Positions 8,887 through 16,420 of a stretch of 18,790 nt of DNA are shown piece by piece. This DNA comes from Leptolyngbyaceae cyanobacterium SM1_3_5 (lineage in GTDB: Bacteria > Cyanobacteriota > Cyanobacteriia > Elainellales > Elainellaceae): NCBI GenBank assembly GCA_012031475.1, contig JAAUTJ010000020.1, forward strand, positions 1-18,790, written 5' to 3'. The notes under the pieces were generated by a model. It made no database searches and was not told the origin of the DNA. It worked only from the letters and a program-made list of their open reading frames with translations. Numbering within the stretch: the stretch's first letter is position 1; every line of letters begins with the position of its first letter. Made by a program: the position numbers and the translations under genes.

Positions 8887-9268
8887 AAGCGATCGGGCTA
8901 GGGTAGGACAGGCACTCCAGCAGTTTTTGCAGGCGCTACACACAACCGATCAAGAAGCGATCGAACTGCTGAAAACGGCAATTTCAGAACTAGGAACATC
9001 ACCCGTTTCGCCCACTGAAATTGCTGTGACAAAAACAGGTTTAAATCAACAGCAAATTGATGATTTCGATCGCTATTTTGATGTGCATCATGTGCAAGCT
9101 GAGAATGCTGCAATTTGCCTAATGAGGAGCATTCTGATTACCTATCAGCGATCGCTTCAACTGAGGCACAAACAGCAGTTTGATCCGGTACAAATCGCTC
9201 AAGAGAAACAAGGATTTATCAGCTATGCTCATCTACTCAAGCGCGTTTTTAATCTAGAGCAGTCATGA
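8810..9268 (+). CDS. Unrecognised alpha-helical protein, operon member
   Basis: A 152-residue soluble, probably all-helical protein that I cannot assign. Notable stretches are QALQQFLQALHTTDQEAIEL, FDRYFDVHHVQAENAAICLM and a C-terminal YAHLLKRVFNLEQ. The H-H...E cluster in the middle could be metal-binding, but no known motif is evident. Its stop overlaps the start of the next gene as ATGA, which implies translational coupling and a joint role with that protein. The start is uncertain: ATG 8810 lacks a clear ribosome site and lies within the readthrough of the MbtH frame. Confidence 0.7.
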   Translation: MASEAPQPQLDLLSPWDLPIEQSLSESDRARVGQALQQFLQALHTTDQEAIELLKTAISELGTSPVSPTEIAVTKTGLNQQQIDDFDRYFDVHHVQAENAAICLMRSILITYQRSLQLRHKQQFDPVQIAQEKQGFISYAHLLKRVFNLEQS

Positions 9269-9828
9269 TAATCGATGATCCGTTTCAAATTTGGAAAGGC
9301 TTTCACTGGTCTTTCTTCATTCATATTCAAGGATTAATTATTTGCCTGCAAAGATTTGAAACAAGTCTTGCGTTAGGCAACCTAATCTCTGCCCAGCAAG
9401 AATTAGAAACGGCAAGCGATCTAATGCTGGCTTCAGGTGCAGCAATGGAACTCGCGGGCAGCTTTAGCCCTCAAATTTATGCCGATCGCGTTCGACCAAG
9501 TATGACTCCTCCGCATGTTCAGTCGGATAACTTTAGCGGGCTAATGTCTTGGGAACATGCTGCCCTAATGCAAATTTGGAAGCGGTTGAATTCGGCGTTC
9601 AGGTCATTGCCTGCTGAACTTCAGCCGCAGCACGATCGCTTCATTGCCGCCTATTTTCAGCTAGCAACGTCTCACCGAGCCGTTTGCGAAAAATTCGGCG
9701 GTGACGAGACAGGAAGCTTGCGATTTGAAGCAGGCAGCGCGATCGAAACATTGGATAAATTTGCTCAAGTCCGCTGGCAATCGATCGATCCCAATCATCG
9801 ATTGCGCTGTCCTTTTCATTCTAATTAA
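9265..9828 (+). CDS. Unrecognised alpha-helical protein upstream of tyrosinase
   Basis: A 187-residue protein with no recognised family. It begins with aromatic and histidine-rich sequence (FQIWKGFHWSFFIHIQ). Helical stretches follow, including SAQQELETASDLMLASGAAM, MSWEHAALMQIWKRL and LATSHRAVCEKFGG, with a short C-terminal PFHSN. Its translation is coupled to the preceding gene through an ATGA overlap. It ends 2 bp before the tyrosinase, so it may help the tyrosinase, for example as a copper-loading or caddie-like partner, or be a separate oxidase of the helical heme-oxygenase-like type. Both are guesses: it shows no similarity I can see to MelC1-type caddie proteins and lacks their export signal. 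Confidence 0.7.
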   Translation: MIIDDPFQIWKGFHWSFFIHIQGLIICLQRFETSLALGNLISAQQELETASDLMLASGAAMELAGSFSPQIYADRVRPSMTPPHVQSDNFSGLMSWEHAALMQIWKRLNSAFRSLPAELQPQHDRFIAAYFQLATSHRAVCEKFGGDETGSLRFEAGSAIETLDKFAQVRWQSIDPNHRLRCPFHSN

Positions 9829-9830
9829 GC

Positions 9831-11072
9831 GTGAAGTTTCCTGCGTTATTGAAACGGCGATCGCTCCTATTTCTGCTGCTGGGCATTACGACAGCAGTTC
9901 TGATTCTAGTGGCTTCTTTGCTGTATTCTGATCCGTCAGTCTATCATCTTCCTGAGTTGAATACGCCTGTTCCCGCTGCGGTTTATCCAACTCCAACAGT
10001 TCGATCGCTACAGATTCGGAAAAGTGTAACTCGCCTCACGCTCACAGAAAAAACAGCGTTTAGAAATGCCCTGAAAACAATTAAAAATACAATTCCAGCG
10101 GGCAGTCAAATTAGCATTTACGACCAGTTTGTTGTCCAACATATCCTAACAATGGGATTTCGGAAAAGCTTGGGGGCAAGTGGAGCCGCACAGGGCAATC
10201 CGGCACACAGCTATCCGGCGTTTCTGCCTTGGCATCGTCAGTTCTTGCGGCAGTTTGAAATTGAGCTACAAAAGGTCGATCCGAGCGTCACGATTCCCTA
10301 CTGGGATTGGACTGATCCCAATGCGCTGAATGTGATTTTGCAGGAAGATTTTCTGGGAGGAAATGGTGAGGGAGAATCGATCGAGCTTTCCAGCGGTAAA
10401 TTTACAGGTGGCGCGGTTAATTCTAACTTTTTTACGGACTGGAAACTGGATGAAACAATTCATTTCGATCCGGTCACAATGACTTCGCTAGGAATAAAAC
10501 TGCGGCGATTTGTGGCAATACCGCCCTGTGCTGCTTCCGTTCCAAAAGCAGATGTTCAAGCCCTAATGAAGTTTGACAATTATGAAATCTTTAATGCGCT
10601 AATCGAAGGAGCCATTATCCTCAATTCAAATCAATTTGTAGCGGGCTGGGCGCTTCATGCTTGCGCTCATTCAATCATCGGCGGAAGCGTTGTTGATCCA
10701 CAAAATCCACTGCGCCAAACGCGCATTTTGGGTACGATGGATAGCATTCCAAGTTCACCTTATGACCCGATCTTTTGGCTCAATCATGCCAATGTCGATC
10801 GACTCTGGGCAGAGTGGCAAGACCAAGGCCACACGGGGGAAACATTCTATCCCTCAGAAGGAATGCCGTATGGACACAATTTGCACGATCGAATGTGGCC
10901 TTGGGATGGTGGTTCATCACAGCCTGGAAACTATGGAATTGCCGATCTTCGACCTTTATTAACGCCAACTGAAGCGATCGCTTCACCCGCAGACTTGCTA
11001 GATTTTCGTAATCTTGGCTATACCTACGATACCGATCGATTGAATGCAATCGATCGCCAAGCTTATCCTTAA
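9831..11072 (+). CDS. Membrane-anchored tyrosinase-family type 3 copper oxidase
   Basis: A 413-residue tyrosinase-domain protein expected to oxidise a phenol or o-aminophenol using O2 and a binuclear copper site. An N-terminal segment (residues 9-32: RRSLLFLLLGITT, then AVLILVASLLY) is a signal anchor, so the enzyme should act outside the cytoplasmic membrane. Likely CuA ligands are H104, H126 and H135 (AHSYPAFLPWHRQFLRQFE). CuB ligands are H276 and H280 (LHACAHSIIGG) and H319 (PIFWLNHANVDRLW). PYWDW at 156-160 is also typical of the family. The start is GTG, 2 bp after the preceding stop, with no good ribosome site, so translational coupling is likely. In this operon a phenolic peptide, such as a Tyr residue, is the natural substrate guess. 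The gene is intact. Confidence 0.92.
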   Translation: MKFPALLKRRSLLFLLLGITTAVLILVASLLYSDPSVYHLPELNTPVPAAVYPTPTVRSLQIRKSVTRLTLTEKTAFRNALKTIKNTIPAGSQISIYDQFVVQHILTMGFRKSLGASGAAQGNPAHSYPAFLPWHRQFLRQFEIELQKVDPSVTIPYWDWTDPNALNVILQEDFLGGNGEGESIELSSGKFTGGAVNSNFFTDWKLDETIHFDPVTMTSLGIKLRRFVAIPPCAASVPKADVQALMKFDNYEIFNALIEGAIILNSNQFVAGWALHACAHSIIGGSVVDPQNPLRQTRILGTMDSIPSSPYDPIFWLNHANVDRLWAEWQDQGHTGETFYPSEGMPYGHNLHDRMWPWDGGSSQPGNYGIADLRPLLTPTEAIASPADLLDFRNLGYTYDTDRLNAIDRQAYP

Positions 11073-11080
11073 ATATACAA

Positions 11081-11831
11081 ATGGCAACACAAATTTACAG
11101 TCCTTGGACTACATGTTTTCGAGCCAACCCACAAGCAGCACTACGTCTATTTTGCTTTCCTTATGCAGGTGGTGGAACGCTAATTTTCCGCGACTGGTCA
11201 AGCAATTTACCTGATTCAATTGAAGTTTGCGCTATTCAGCTTCCAGGTCGCGAAAAGCGATTGTCTGAACCTGCTTTTTCTAGTCTCGATCGATTGATTC
11301 CAATCCTCACAGAAGCAATTTTTGCCGCTTTTAGATAAGCCGTTTGCCTGCTTTGGTCACAGCATGGGTGGATTAATTGCGTTTGAAGTAACTCGATCGC
11401 TCCGCTATCAAAATCATACACCCGTTCATCTATTCATTTCTGCCTGCCGCGCTCCTCATCTTCCCGACGATGATTTTCCAATTCACGATTTACCGGATGC
11501 GAATTTCTTAGCTGAGCTACGTCGTTTGAATGGCACACCTGAAGCCGTTCTAACTAATATAGAGATCATGGATCTGCTGCTACCTGCAATTCGGGCAGAT
11601 TTCGCTCTAGTTGAAAACTATCGTTATGTTGATGAGCCGCCGATCAACTGCCCAATTACTGCTTTTGGTGGCCTGCAAGATTTAGAGATTAGCCGTGAAG
11701 AATTAGCGGCTTGGCAGCTACAAACCAACTCTACGTTTGCGCTGCGTTTGTTCCCAGGTGATCACTTTTTTCTACATTCAGAGCGATCGCATTTGTTACA
11801 ACTTATCTGTCAACAACTCGACTCTCTTTAG
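11081..11831 (+). CDS. Type II thioesterase (alpha/beta hydrolase), one frameshift
   Basis: A stand-alone editing thioesterase that clears misprimed carrier proteins in NRPS/PKS systems. Features are LFCFPYAGGGTLIFRDW near the N-terminus, IQLPGREKRL, the nucleophile serine in FGHSMGG (codon 11361, about S94), a late aspartate region GGLQDLEIS and the histidine in FPGDHFFLHS. After repair it has 249 residues, the usual length. The run of five T at 11319-11323 contains one extra T: removing it changes AIFAAFR-stop to AILPLLDKPFACFGHS. This is the only clear insertion among the indels in the window. It is the last gene of the operon; a gene on the opposite strand ends 5 bp away. Confidence 0.88.
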
Positions 11832-11836
11832 CGGTA

Positions 11837-12145
11837 TCAATCTTTTTCTTTTGAAAGACAGTATCTTGAAGTAGATTGATGTTGTGTGACCTCAAAATCG
11901 CGACAGTCGATCGCTTCTTCACTCAAGGCTTTGCAGGGGTGAACGGTACACTTCAAGCGGTAATCTCCGGTAAAATAAACGCAGCGATCGCACGGAATTT
12001 GATGCAGCTTTTTTAATCGTTGAATGCCGTCTCGACAGGCTTCTGAAACTGCCCAAAGAAAGCCAATCAACGTTATCCAAATTGCGATCGGGCATAGCGG
12101 CGCAGCAGCAGCTTGAATCGATTGCAGCAGGACGATATCTAACAT
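11837..12145 (-). CDS. Small cysteine-rich membrane protein, conserved cyanobacterial unknown
   Basis: A 102-residue protein starting MLDIVLLQSIQ with one membrane segment (about residues 20-38, PIAIWITLIGFLWAVSEA). A basic amphipathic stretch follows, then IPCDRCVYFTGDYRLKCTV, HPCKALSEEAIDCRDFE. The five closely spaced cysteines after the helix suggest a metal or Fe-S site on one face of the membrane. I recognise it as a type of conserved cyanobacterial hypothetical protein and know no function. A longer reading from an upstream start would translate through the palindromic repeat, so the ATG at 12145 is preferred. It lies downstream of flavodoxin on the same strand and may be part of the iron-stress locus. 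Confidence 0.75.
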   Translation of the reverse strand: MLDIVLLQSIQAAAAPLCPIAIWITLIGFLWAVSEACRDGIQRLKKLHQIPCDRCVYFTGDYRLKCTVHPCKALSEEAIDCRDFEVTQHQSTSRYCLSKEKD

Positions 12146-12168
12146 GATGGTGAAGTGAAAGGACACGA

Positions 12169-12196
12169 GGTAGGGACGCGGCGCTGCGCCCCTACC
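12169..12196. repeat. GC-rich palindromic interspersed repeat downstream of isiB
   Basis: Arms GGTAGGGACGC and GCGCCCCTACC pair at 10 of 11 positions around a 6-base loop. This is a widespread kind of cyanobacterial intergenic palindrome. It lies 20 bp after the flavodoxin stop and 24 bp before the next gene on the same strand. It could therefore act as a transcript-stabilising or attenuating hairpin, but no T-tract follows. Confidence 0.75.
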
Positions 12197-12215
12197 TTTA
12201 CAGATGCTCGATCGA

Positions 12216-12731
12216 CTACACGCCAAACTCGCGCTTGAGTTGCGCGACCCAGGTTTTGATTCGGGGATCGGTCAGATCAGACTGGTTATCTTCATCGAGT
12301 GCCAGCCCGACAAATTTGCCGTCGTGGACGGCTTTCGATTCGGTGAAGTCGTAGCCTTCGATCGACCAGTAGCCGACCGTTTCGCCGCCCAGTTCCGAAA
12401 TTTTTTCTTCCAAAATGCCCATTGCATCTTGAAAGTTGTCGGCGTAGCCCATCTGATCGCCCGCCCCGAAGTAGGCAACTTTCTTGCCACTGAAGTCGAT
12501 GCTGTCCAAGTCGTCACTGTAGAAGCCGTCCCAGTCTGACTGCATTTCACCAATGTTCCAGGTCGGACAGCCGACGATGATGCAGTCGTATTCGGCAAAA
12601 TCATCAGGTGAGGCGCTGGCGATGTCGTTGAGTTCGACCACGCTATCGCCGCCAAATTCCTTCTGAATCGTTTCTGCGGCGGTTTGCGTGTTGCCCGTTT
12701 GAGTTCCGTAGAACAAACCAATCTTAGCCAT
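12216..12731 (-). CDS. isiB: Flavodoxin (long-chain, IsiB)
   Basis: A 171-residue long-chain flavodoxin, the FMN electron carrier that replaces ferredoxin when iron is scarce. The phosphate-binding loop is FYGTQTGNTQTAAE (residues 7-20). FMN-contacting loops are GCPTWNIGEMQSDW (about 54-67) and YFGAGDQMGYADNF (about 87-100). The acidic surface and the insertion around EGYDFTES are normal for the long-chain type. It follows the isiA-psaL gene on the same strand after a 148-bp gap. This is the classic isiAB arrangement with an extra antenna gene inserted. The gene is intact. Confidence 0.96.
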   Translation of the reverse strand: MAKIGLFYGTQTGNTQTAAETIQKEFGGDSVVELNDIASASPDDFAEYDCIIVGCPTWNIGEMQSDWDGFYSDDLDSIDFSGKKVAYFGAGDQMGYADNFQDAMGILEEKISELGGETVGYWSIEGYDFTESKAVHDGKFVGLALDEDNQSDLTDPRIKTWVAQLKREFGV

Positions 12732-12777
12732 GTTGATACCAAATTGAATAGTTGAGAGTAATCGTCAGTAATTTTGT

Positions 12778-12827
12778 GAGAAGAGTGCTTCTCTCGATCG
12801 ATAGCTGCTAACGATTAGCAACTAATC
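12778..12827. other. Two small inverted repeats in the isiB leader
   Basis: In the 148-bp gap before isiB, GAGAAG (12778-12783) and CTTCTC (12788-12793) enclose AGTG, and GATTAG (12813-12818) and CTAATC (12822-12827) enclose CAA. On the minus-strand transcript both can form short hairpins between the isiA-psaL stop and the isiB start. Neither is followed by a clear T-tract, so terminator function is doubtful; they may modulate transcript levels across the operon. No other feature stands out in this gap. Confidence 0.35.
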
Positions 12828-12879
12828 AGCAAAAGCCCGATCGCAACCCAACCTCCGTTCAGAATTGCGATTGTCCGCT

Positions 12880-14423
12880 TCAGATTGCTGCCTGAATCAC
12901 TTGCAGCAAAGCATCCGCGTTGCTCAAGAGCAGGTAGGCGAAAATTGCACCACCCACGCCGCCGACCAGAAAGCCGCCGCTGAACTGGCTCCAGGCATCT
13001 GCGGTTTTGAGCGAGTCGGGCACGTCTAGCGTGTTGAGCGTGGAGTTGAGGCGCGTCTGCGGAATCGTTTGCACCTGGGCCTGAAAAGACGCACTGCCGT
13101 AGATCGACAGGCCGATCGTCAGCACAATCACCACGACAGAGGCCGAGAGTAAGCCCGCAAGGTCAGCATTGTCTGTATCGCGGAGCGGTCCGAGCTTCAC
13201 AAATGGTCCGATCAGCCAGTAGCCGTGCGCCATGCCGATTTCCAGTCCGCGCACCAGAGGCGAAAGTCCGGGACGATAGATCGGCAGATTTTTAAGAAAA
13301 TTTAGCGTTAGGTCAGACGAATTGACGGGCGTGGCGAGGTTGCCTGTCTCAACGCGATCGAACGATCGCACCATGTCGCCTTGCCGGAAGTTGAAGCCCG
13401 CCGCTTCTCCTCTGGCGCGGATCGAGTGCCAGATGTGACCTGCCAAAAAGATGCCTGCGAGGATGAAATGCAGCGTCACGAGCCAGCCCCGCGCGAGATA
13501 AACCCGGTTGCGGTCGGCAGTGCCTCGACGGGAACGCCGGACGTGATCCGCTCGACCGGACCATAGAACGCTTGGGGGTAGGCGATCGAATTCACGTCGG
13601 CAAAGTAGGCGGCGAGGAAGGCCATGTATGCCACTGCGCCGATGCTGTAGGACAGGTAGGCTTCACCGGAATAGATGAGAATGCGCTGCGCCCAGCCAAA
13701 TGGCTTAGTGAGAACATGGAACAGACCGCCCGCGATGCACATTGCTCCGACCCAGATGTGCCCGCCGACCAAATCTTCCAGATTATCGACAGCGGCCATG
13801 CCGTCCCAGCCGTGAGTACCGACCAAATAGCCGAAAATTGTGGCGGGATTCAGCGTCGGATGGTGGATGACGCGCACATCGCCGCCGCCTGCGATCGCCC
13901 CGTCAAACAGTCCGCCCCAAAACATCGCCTTTGCCACCAGCAGCAGCGCCCCGCCACCCAGCAGCATCAGGTGAATACCCAGGATGGTCGTCATTTTGTC
14001 GCTGTCCTTCCAGTCGTAGCCAAAAAAGCCCGCCCAAGTCGGATTATCTTCCAAAGATTCGGGACCCAACAGCGAATGATAAATGCCGCCCGCCGCCAGA
14101 ATCACAGAAGGAATTAAATGCAAAACGGCGATTACAAAATAAGGATAAACGCTCAAGATTTTGCCGCCTGCGCCGACCCCAAAACCCAAGGTTGCCAGAT
14201 GCGGCAGCAGAATTAAACCCTGCTCATACATCGGCTCGTCGGCATGAAAGCGCGACAGTTCAAATAACGTCATGCCACCTGCCCAAAGCACAATCAAAGC
14301 GGAATGTGCAATATGAGCGCCTAACAGCTTGCCTGACAAATTAATCAGACGAAAGTTGCCCGCCCACCAGCCAACTTTCGGAATTTCATCCCGATACGGA
14401 CTCTCTGTAATTACGGCAGTCAC
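12880..14423 (-). CDS. IsiA/CP43-like chlorophyll antenna fused to a PsaL domain, one frameshift
   Basis: A chlorophyll-binding protein with a six-helix CP43-like antenna domain (about residues 1-345) joined to a PsaL-like domain (about 400-514). The antenna part shows WWAGNFRLINLSGKLLGAHI, LILLPHLATLGFGVGAGG, VDNLEDLVGGHIWVG and GHIWHSIRARG with the expected helix histidines. The PsaL part shows IYRPGLSPLVRGLEIGMAHG and YWLIGPFVKLGPLRDTDNADL followed by two membrane segments. Such fusions accompany isiA in some cyanobacteria and probably dock to photosystem I at the PsaL position. The GTG start follows AGAGGTAAACAC. The frame breaks in CCCC 13487-13490: ISRGAGS-stop, where ISRG(G)WLVTLHF is expected. 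It lies 20 bp after isiA. Confidence 0.92.
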
Positions 14424-14443
14424 GTGTTTACCTCTGTTGAATG

Positions 14444-15534
14444 TCAGTAGAGCGTGAGGAGTGAGGAATCAAGATTCGATCGATCGCTAGAGCGGCTGTG
14501 GAATCGTCGCTTCTTTGGGAATTCGACCTTTGGCAAATCGAATCCACGTGCCCGCATTGCGTGCCAGATATGCCCTTGTAGGAAGAAGAAGGCCAGCCAG
14601 AAATGCGAATTTGCCAGCCAGGTTCGTGCCGTCAGCATGTCCGGATCAGGTGCGGAAAATAAGGCACAACGTTTTGACGAATCACCAGCAGCGGCCCGTA
14701 AAACACTTCGGGATAGACCAAAGGATTGACGGAAATAAACAGCGTTGCCACAAATCCCATCAGCGCCAAAGCGCCCAAACTGTAGGACAAATACGCCTCG
14801 CCCGACCAGACAAATAGCGGATGTGTCCAGGCAAACGGCTTGGTGAGAATGTGAAAAAATCCGCCTGCAATCAAGATGCTGCCGACCCAAATATGGCCGC
14901 CGATGACATCTTCGAGATTGTCAACGCCTGCGATCCAAAATTTGCCGATCGCTCCAAACAAATAGCCGTAAATAATCGCTGGATTCAGCGTTGGATTCGT
15001 GATCACCCGGACATTTTCGACAGTCGGATCGTACAGCCCACCAAAGTACAGTGCCTTGGCAACTAAGAGAAAAGCACCGATTCCTAGCAGCACCAAATGA
15101 GTACCGAGAATCGTCGTCATCTTGTTAGTATCTGCCCAGTCATAGCTGAAAAAGCGAAACTTGGATTCGAGGCTTTTGGGACCACGCAACGAGTGAAACA
15201 GACCGCCGAAGCCAAGAAATGCGGATGAAATCAGGTGTACGGCTCCAATGACGAAGAAGGGGTAAGTGTCGATGATCGTTCCGCCTGCGCCCACGCCCCA
15301 GCCCTGCGCGGCTAGATGCGGCAGCAAAATCAAGCCCTGATCGAACATCGGCTGATTGGGATTTAATCGCGATAGCTCAAACAGCGTCATCGCTCCCGCC
15401 CAAAATACAATCAGGCCAGAATGCGCCACGTGAGCGCCGAGCAGTTTCCCGGAAACATTGGTGAGTCGGGCGTTTCCCACCCACCAAGGCACATATTTTC
15501 CTTCGGCATCGAGCGGAGTCGTTGTCGATAGCAC
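14444..15534 (-). CDS. isiA: Iron-stress chlorophyll-binding protein IsiA (CP43'), one frameshift
   Basis: The photosystem I-encircling antenna made under iron limitation, about 363 residues after repair. Six-helix CP43-like features are WWVGNARLTNVSGKLLGAHV, LILLPHLAAQGWGVGAGG, TTILGTHLVLLGIGAFLL, DNLEDVIGGHIWVGS and LANSHFWLAFFFLQGHIWH. A TTTT run on the coding strand (AAAA at 14656-14659 on +) has lost one base. The sequence reads VPYFPHLIRTC-stop where VPYFSAPDPDMLTARTWL is expected. I chose the GTG at 15534 (LSTTTPLDAEGKYVPWW) because GGAGG lies nine bases upstream. A more upstream start would add an implausible 34-residue leader. The C-terminal tail (KKRRFHSRSSDRSN) is a little longer and more basic than usual. 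First gene of the isiA / isiA-psaL / isiB group. Confidence 0.93.
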
Positions 15535-15607
15535 AGCAAAACACCTCCTGCTGTTGTTGAATTTTGAGAATGCTGAAATTTGTCTATTGCAAATACATTC
15601 AATAAGA

Positions 15608-15652
15608 ATCAAACACGAGTTTTCATCTATTTGCAAGTAATTCTCATTTGAG
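15608..15652 (-). promoter_or_regulatory. Fur-like box and weak promoter upstream of isiA
   Basis: On the minus strand the sequence TGAGAATTACTTGCA fits the 7-1-7 Fur consensus TGATAATnATTATCA at 6 of 7 bases in the first half and 4-5 in the second. It overlaps a possible -35 TTGCAA (15631-15636), with a weak -10 TTTGAT 17 bp downstream (15608-15613). It lies about 100 bp before the isiA start. isiA is a known FurA target, so repression when iron is available is expected. The rest of the 274-bp gap (15535-15808) holds the isiA ribosome site and nothing else I recognise. Confidence 0.5.
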
Positions 15653-15808
15653 CAACGTTAAATTTTGTGTCAAACAGCCGAAAACTGGCCTCAAGGTCGA
15701 TGAAACGTTTGCTGTGGTTGGTCGGTTGCGGGCTTTTCAGAGCGATCGCCAAAATTGTCCTGCATCACTTCTAAGCAACACAGGACGAAACAAGCGAGAT
15801 TTGCCGCG

Positions 15809-16348
15809 CTATCGATCGCGCTTAAACAGCAGGCGGTAGGCCACTGTAAGAATTCCTGTCCACAGCAGTTCTTTGGCAAATAACTGAGTGACGATCGCTC
15901 CGGTCAAGATGTGCGTCCCGGTCAGCAGCCAGCCCAGCGAGAAGATAATGCCCTGAAAAACAGCAAATCCCGCGATCGCACTCGCGCCGATCCACAGGCA
16001 ATGTCTCCTAAAATCCGTCCGGCTGCTGGCAGGTCGCAGGCTGGCGATCGCCGTCACCAACAGCGTTCCCAACCCTATCGCCAGACCCCATGCGATCGCC
16101 TCGACAGTCTGCGGATAGCCACGCAGTCCGAAACCGTAAAGCTGACTGGCGAACCAAAGCGCGATCGCAGCCAGCAAAGCACGGCGTGGGCTGAGCGTTG
16201 TTCCGGCGATCGCGCCCAAGGCGACCAGCGGCGGATGCGGATAAATTGCGCTGCTGACGCTGCCGATCGCCACGAACAGCATTAACCAGAGGCGACTGTG
16301 GGCGATCGATTTCCAGCGTGACTCGTAGGTTGAGCGGGTGAGTGTCAT
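15809..16348 (-). CDS. Small multi-pass membrane protein of unknown function
   Basis: A 179-residue hydrophobic protein with about five membrane segments: LWLMLFVAIGSVSSAIY; LVALGAIAGTTL; ALLAAIALWFASQLYGFG; AIAWGLAIGLGTLLVTAIAS; then a C-terminal pair around IAGFAVFQGIIFSLGWLL and ELLWTGILTVAYRLLF. The size and an early conserved-looking YPHPPLVALGA resemble small substrate-binding S-components or DUF6580-type proteins, but I am not sure of either. The start is chosen at ATG 16348 because AAGGAGGCAGC precedes it. It lies about 50 bp after the methyltransferase on the same strand and may belong to that operon. A metal or vitamin transport role near iron-stress genes would be a guess. Confidence 0.72.
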   Translation of the reverse strand: MTLTRSTYESRWKSIAHSRLWLMLFVAIGSVSSAIYPHPPLVALGAIAGTTLSPRRALLAAIALWFASQLYGFGLRGYPQTVEAIAWGLAIGLGTLLVTAIASLRPASSRTDFRRHCLWIGASAIAGFAVFQGIIFSLGWLLTGTHILTGAIVTQLFAKELLWTGILTVAYRLLFKRDR

Positions 16349-16381
16349 GCTGCCTCCTTGCAGGTGATGCACCTTCACTAT

Positions 16382-16420
16382 ACAAATCACGATACAAAAT
16401 CACGATGCAAAACGCGATGC
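16382..16420. repeat. Short imperfect tandem repeat at the 3' end of the methyltransferase gene
   Basis: Three near-copies of a 12-14 base unit (ACAAATCACGAT, ACAAAATCACGAT, GCAAAACGCGAT) stand head to tail. They cover the last codons and stop of the methyltransferase and part of the short gap before the membrane-protein gene. Differences in copy number would move the stop codon. Confidence 0.5.

Noticed and set aside
12146..12226. Upstream extension of the cysteine-rich membrane protein
   Set aside because: It would translate the palindromic repeat and overlap the end of flavodoxin; the ATG at 12145 gives the family-like start.
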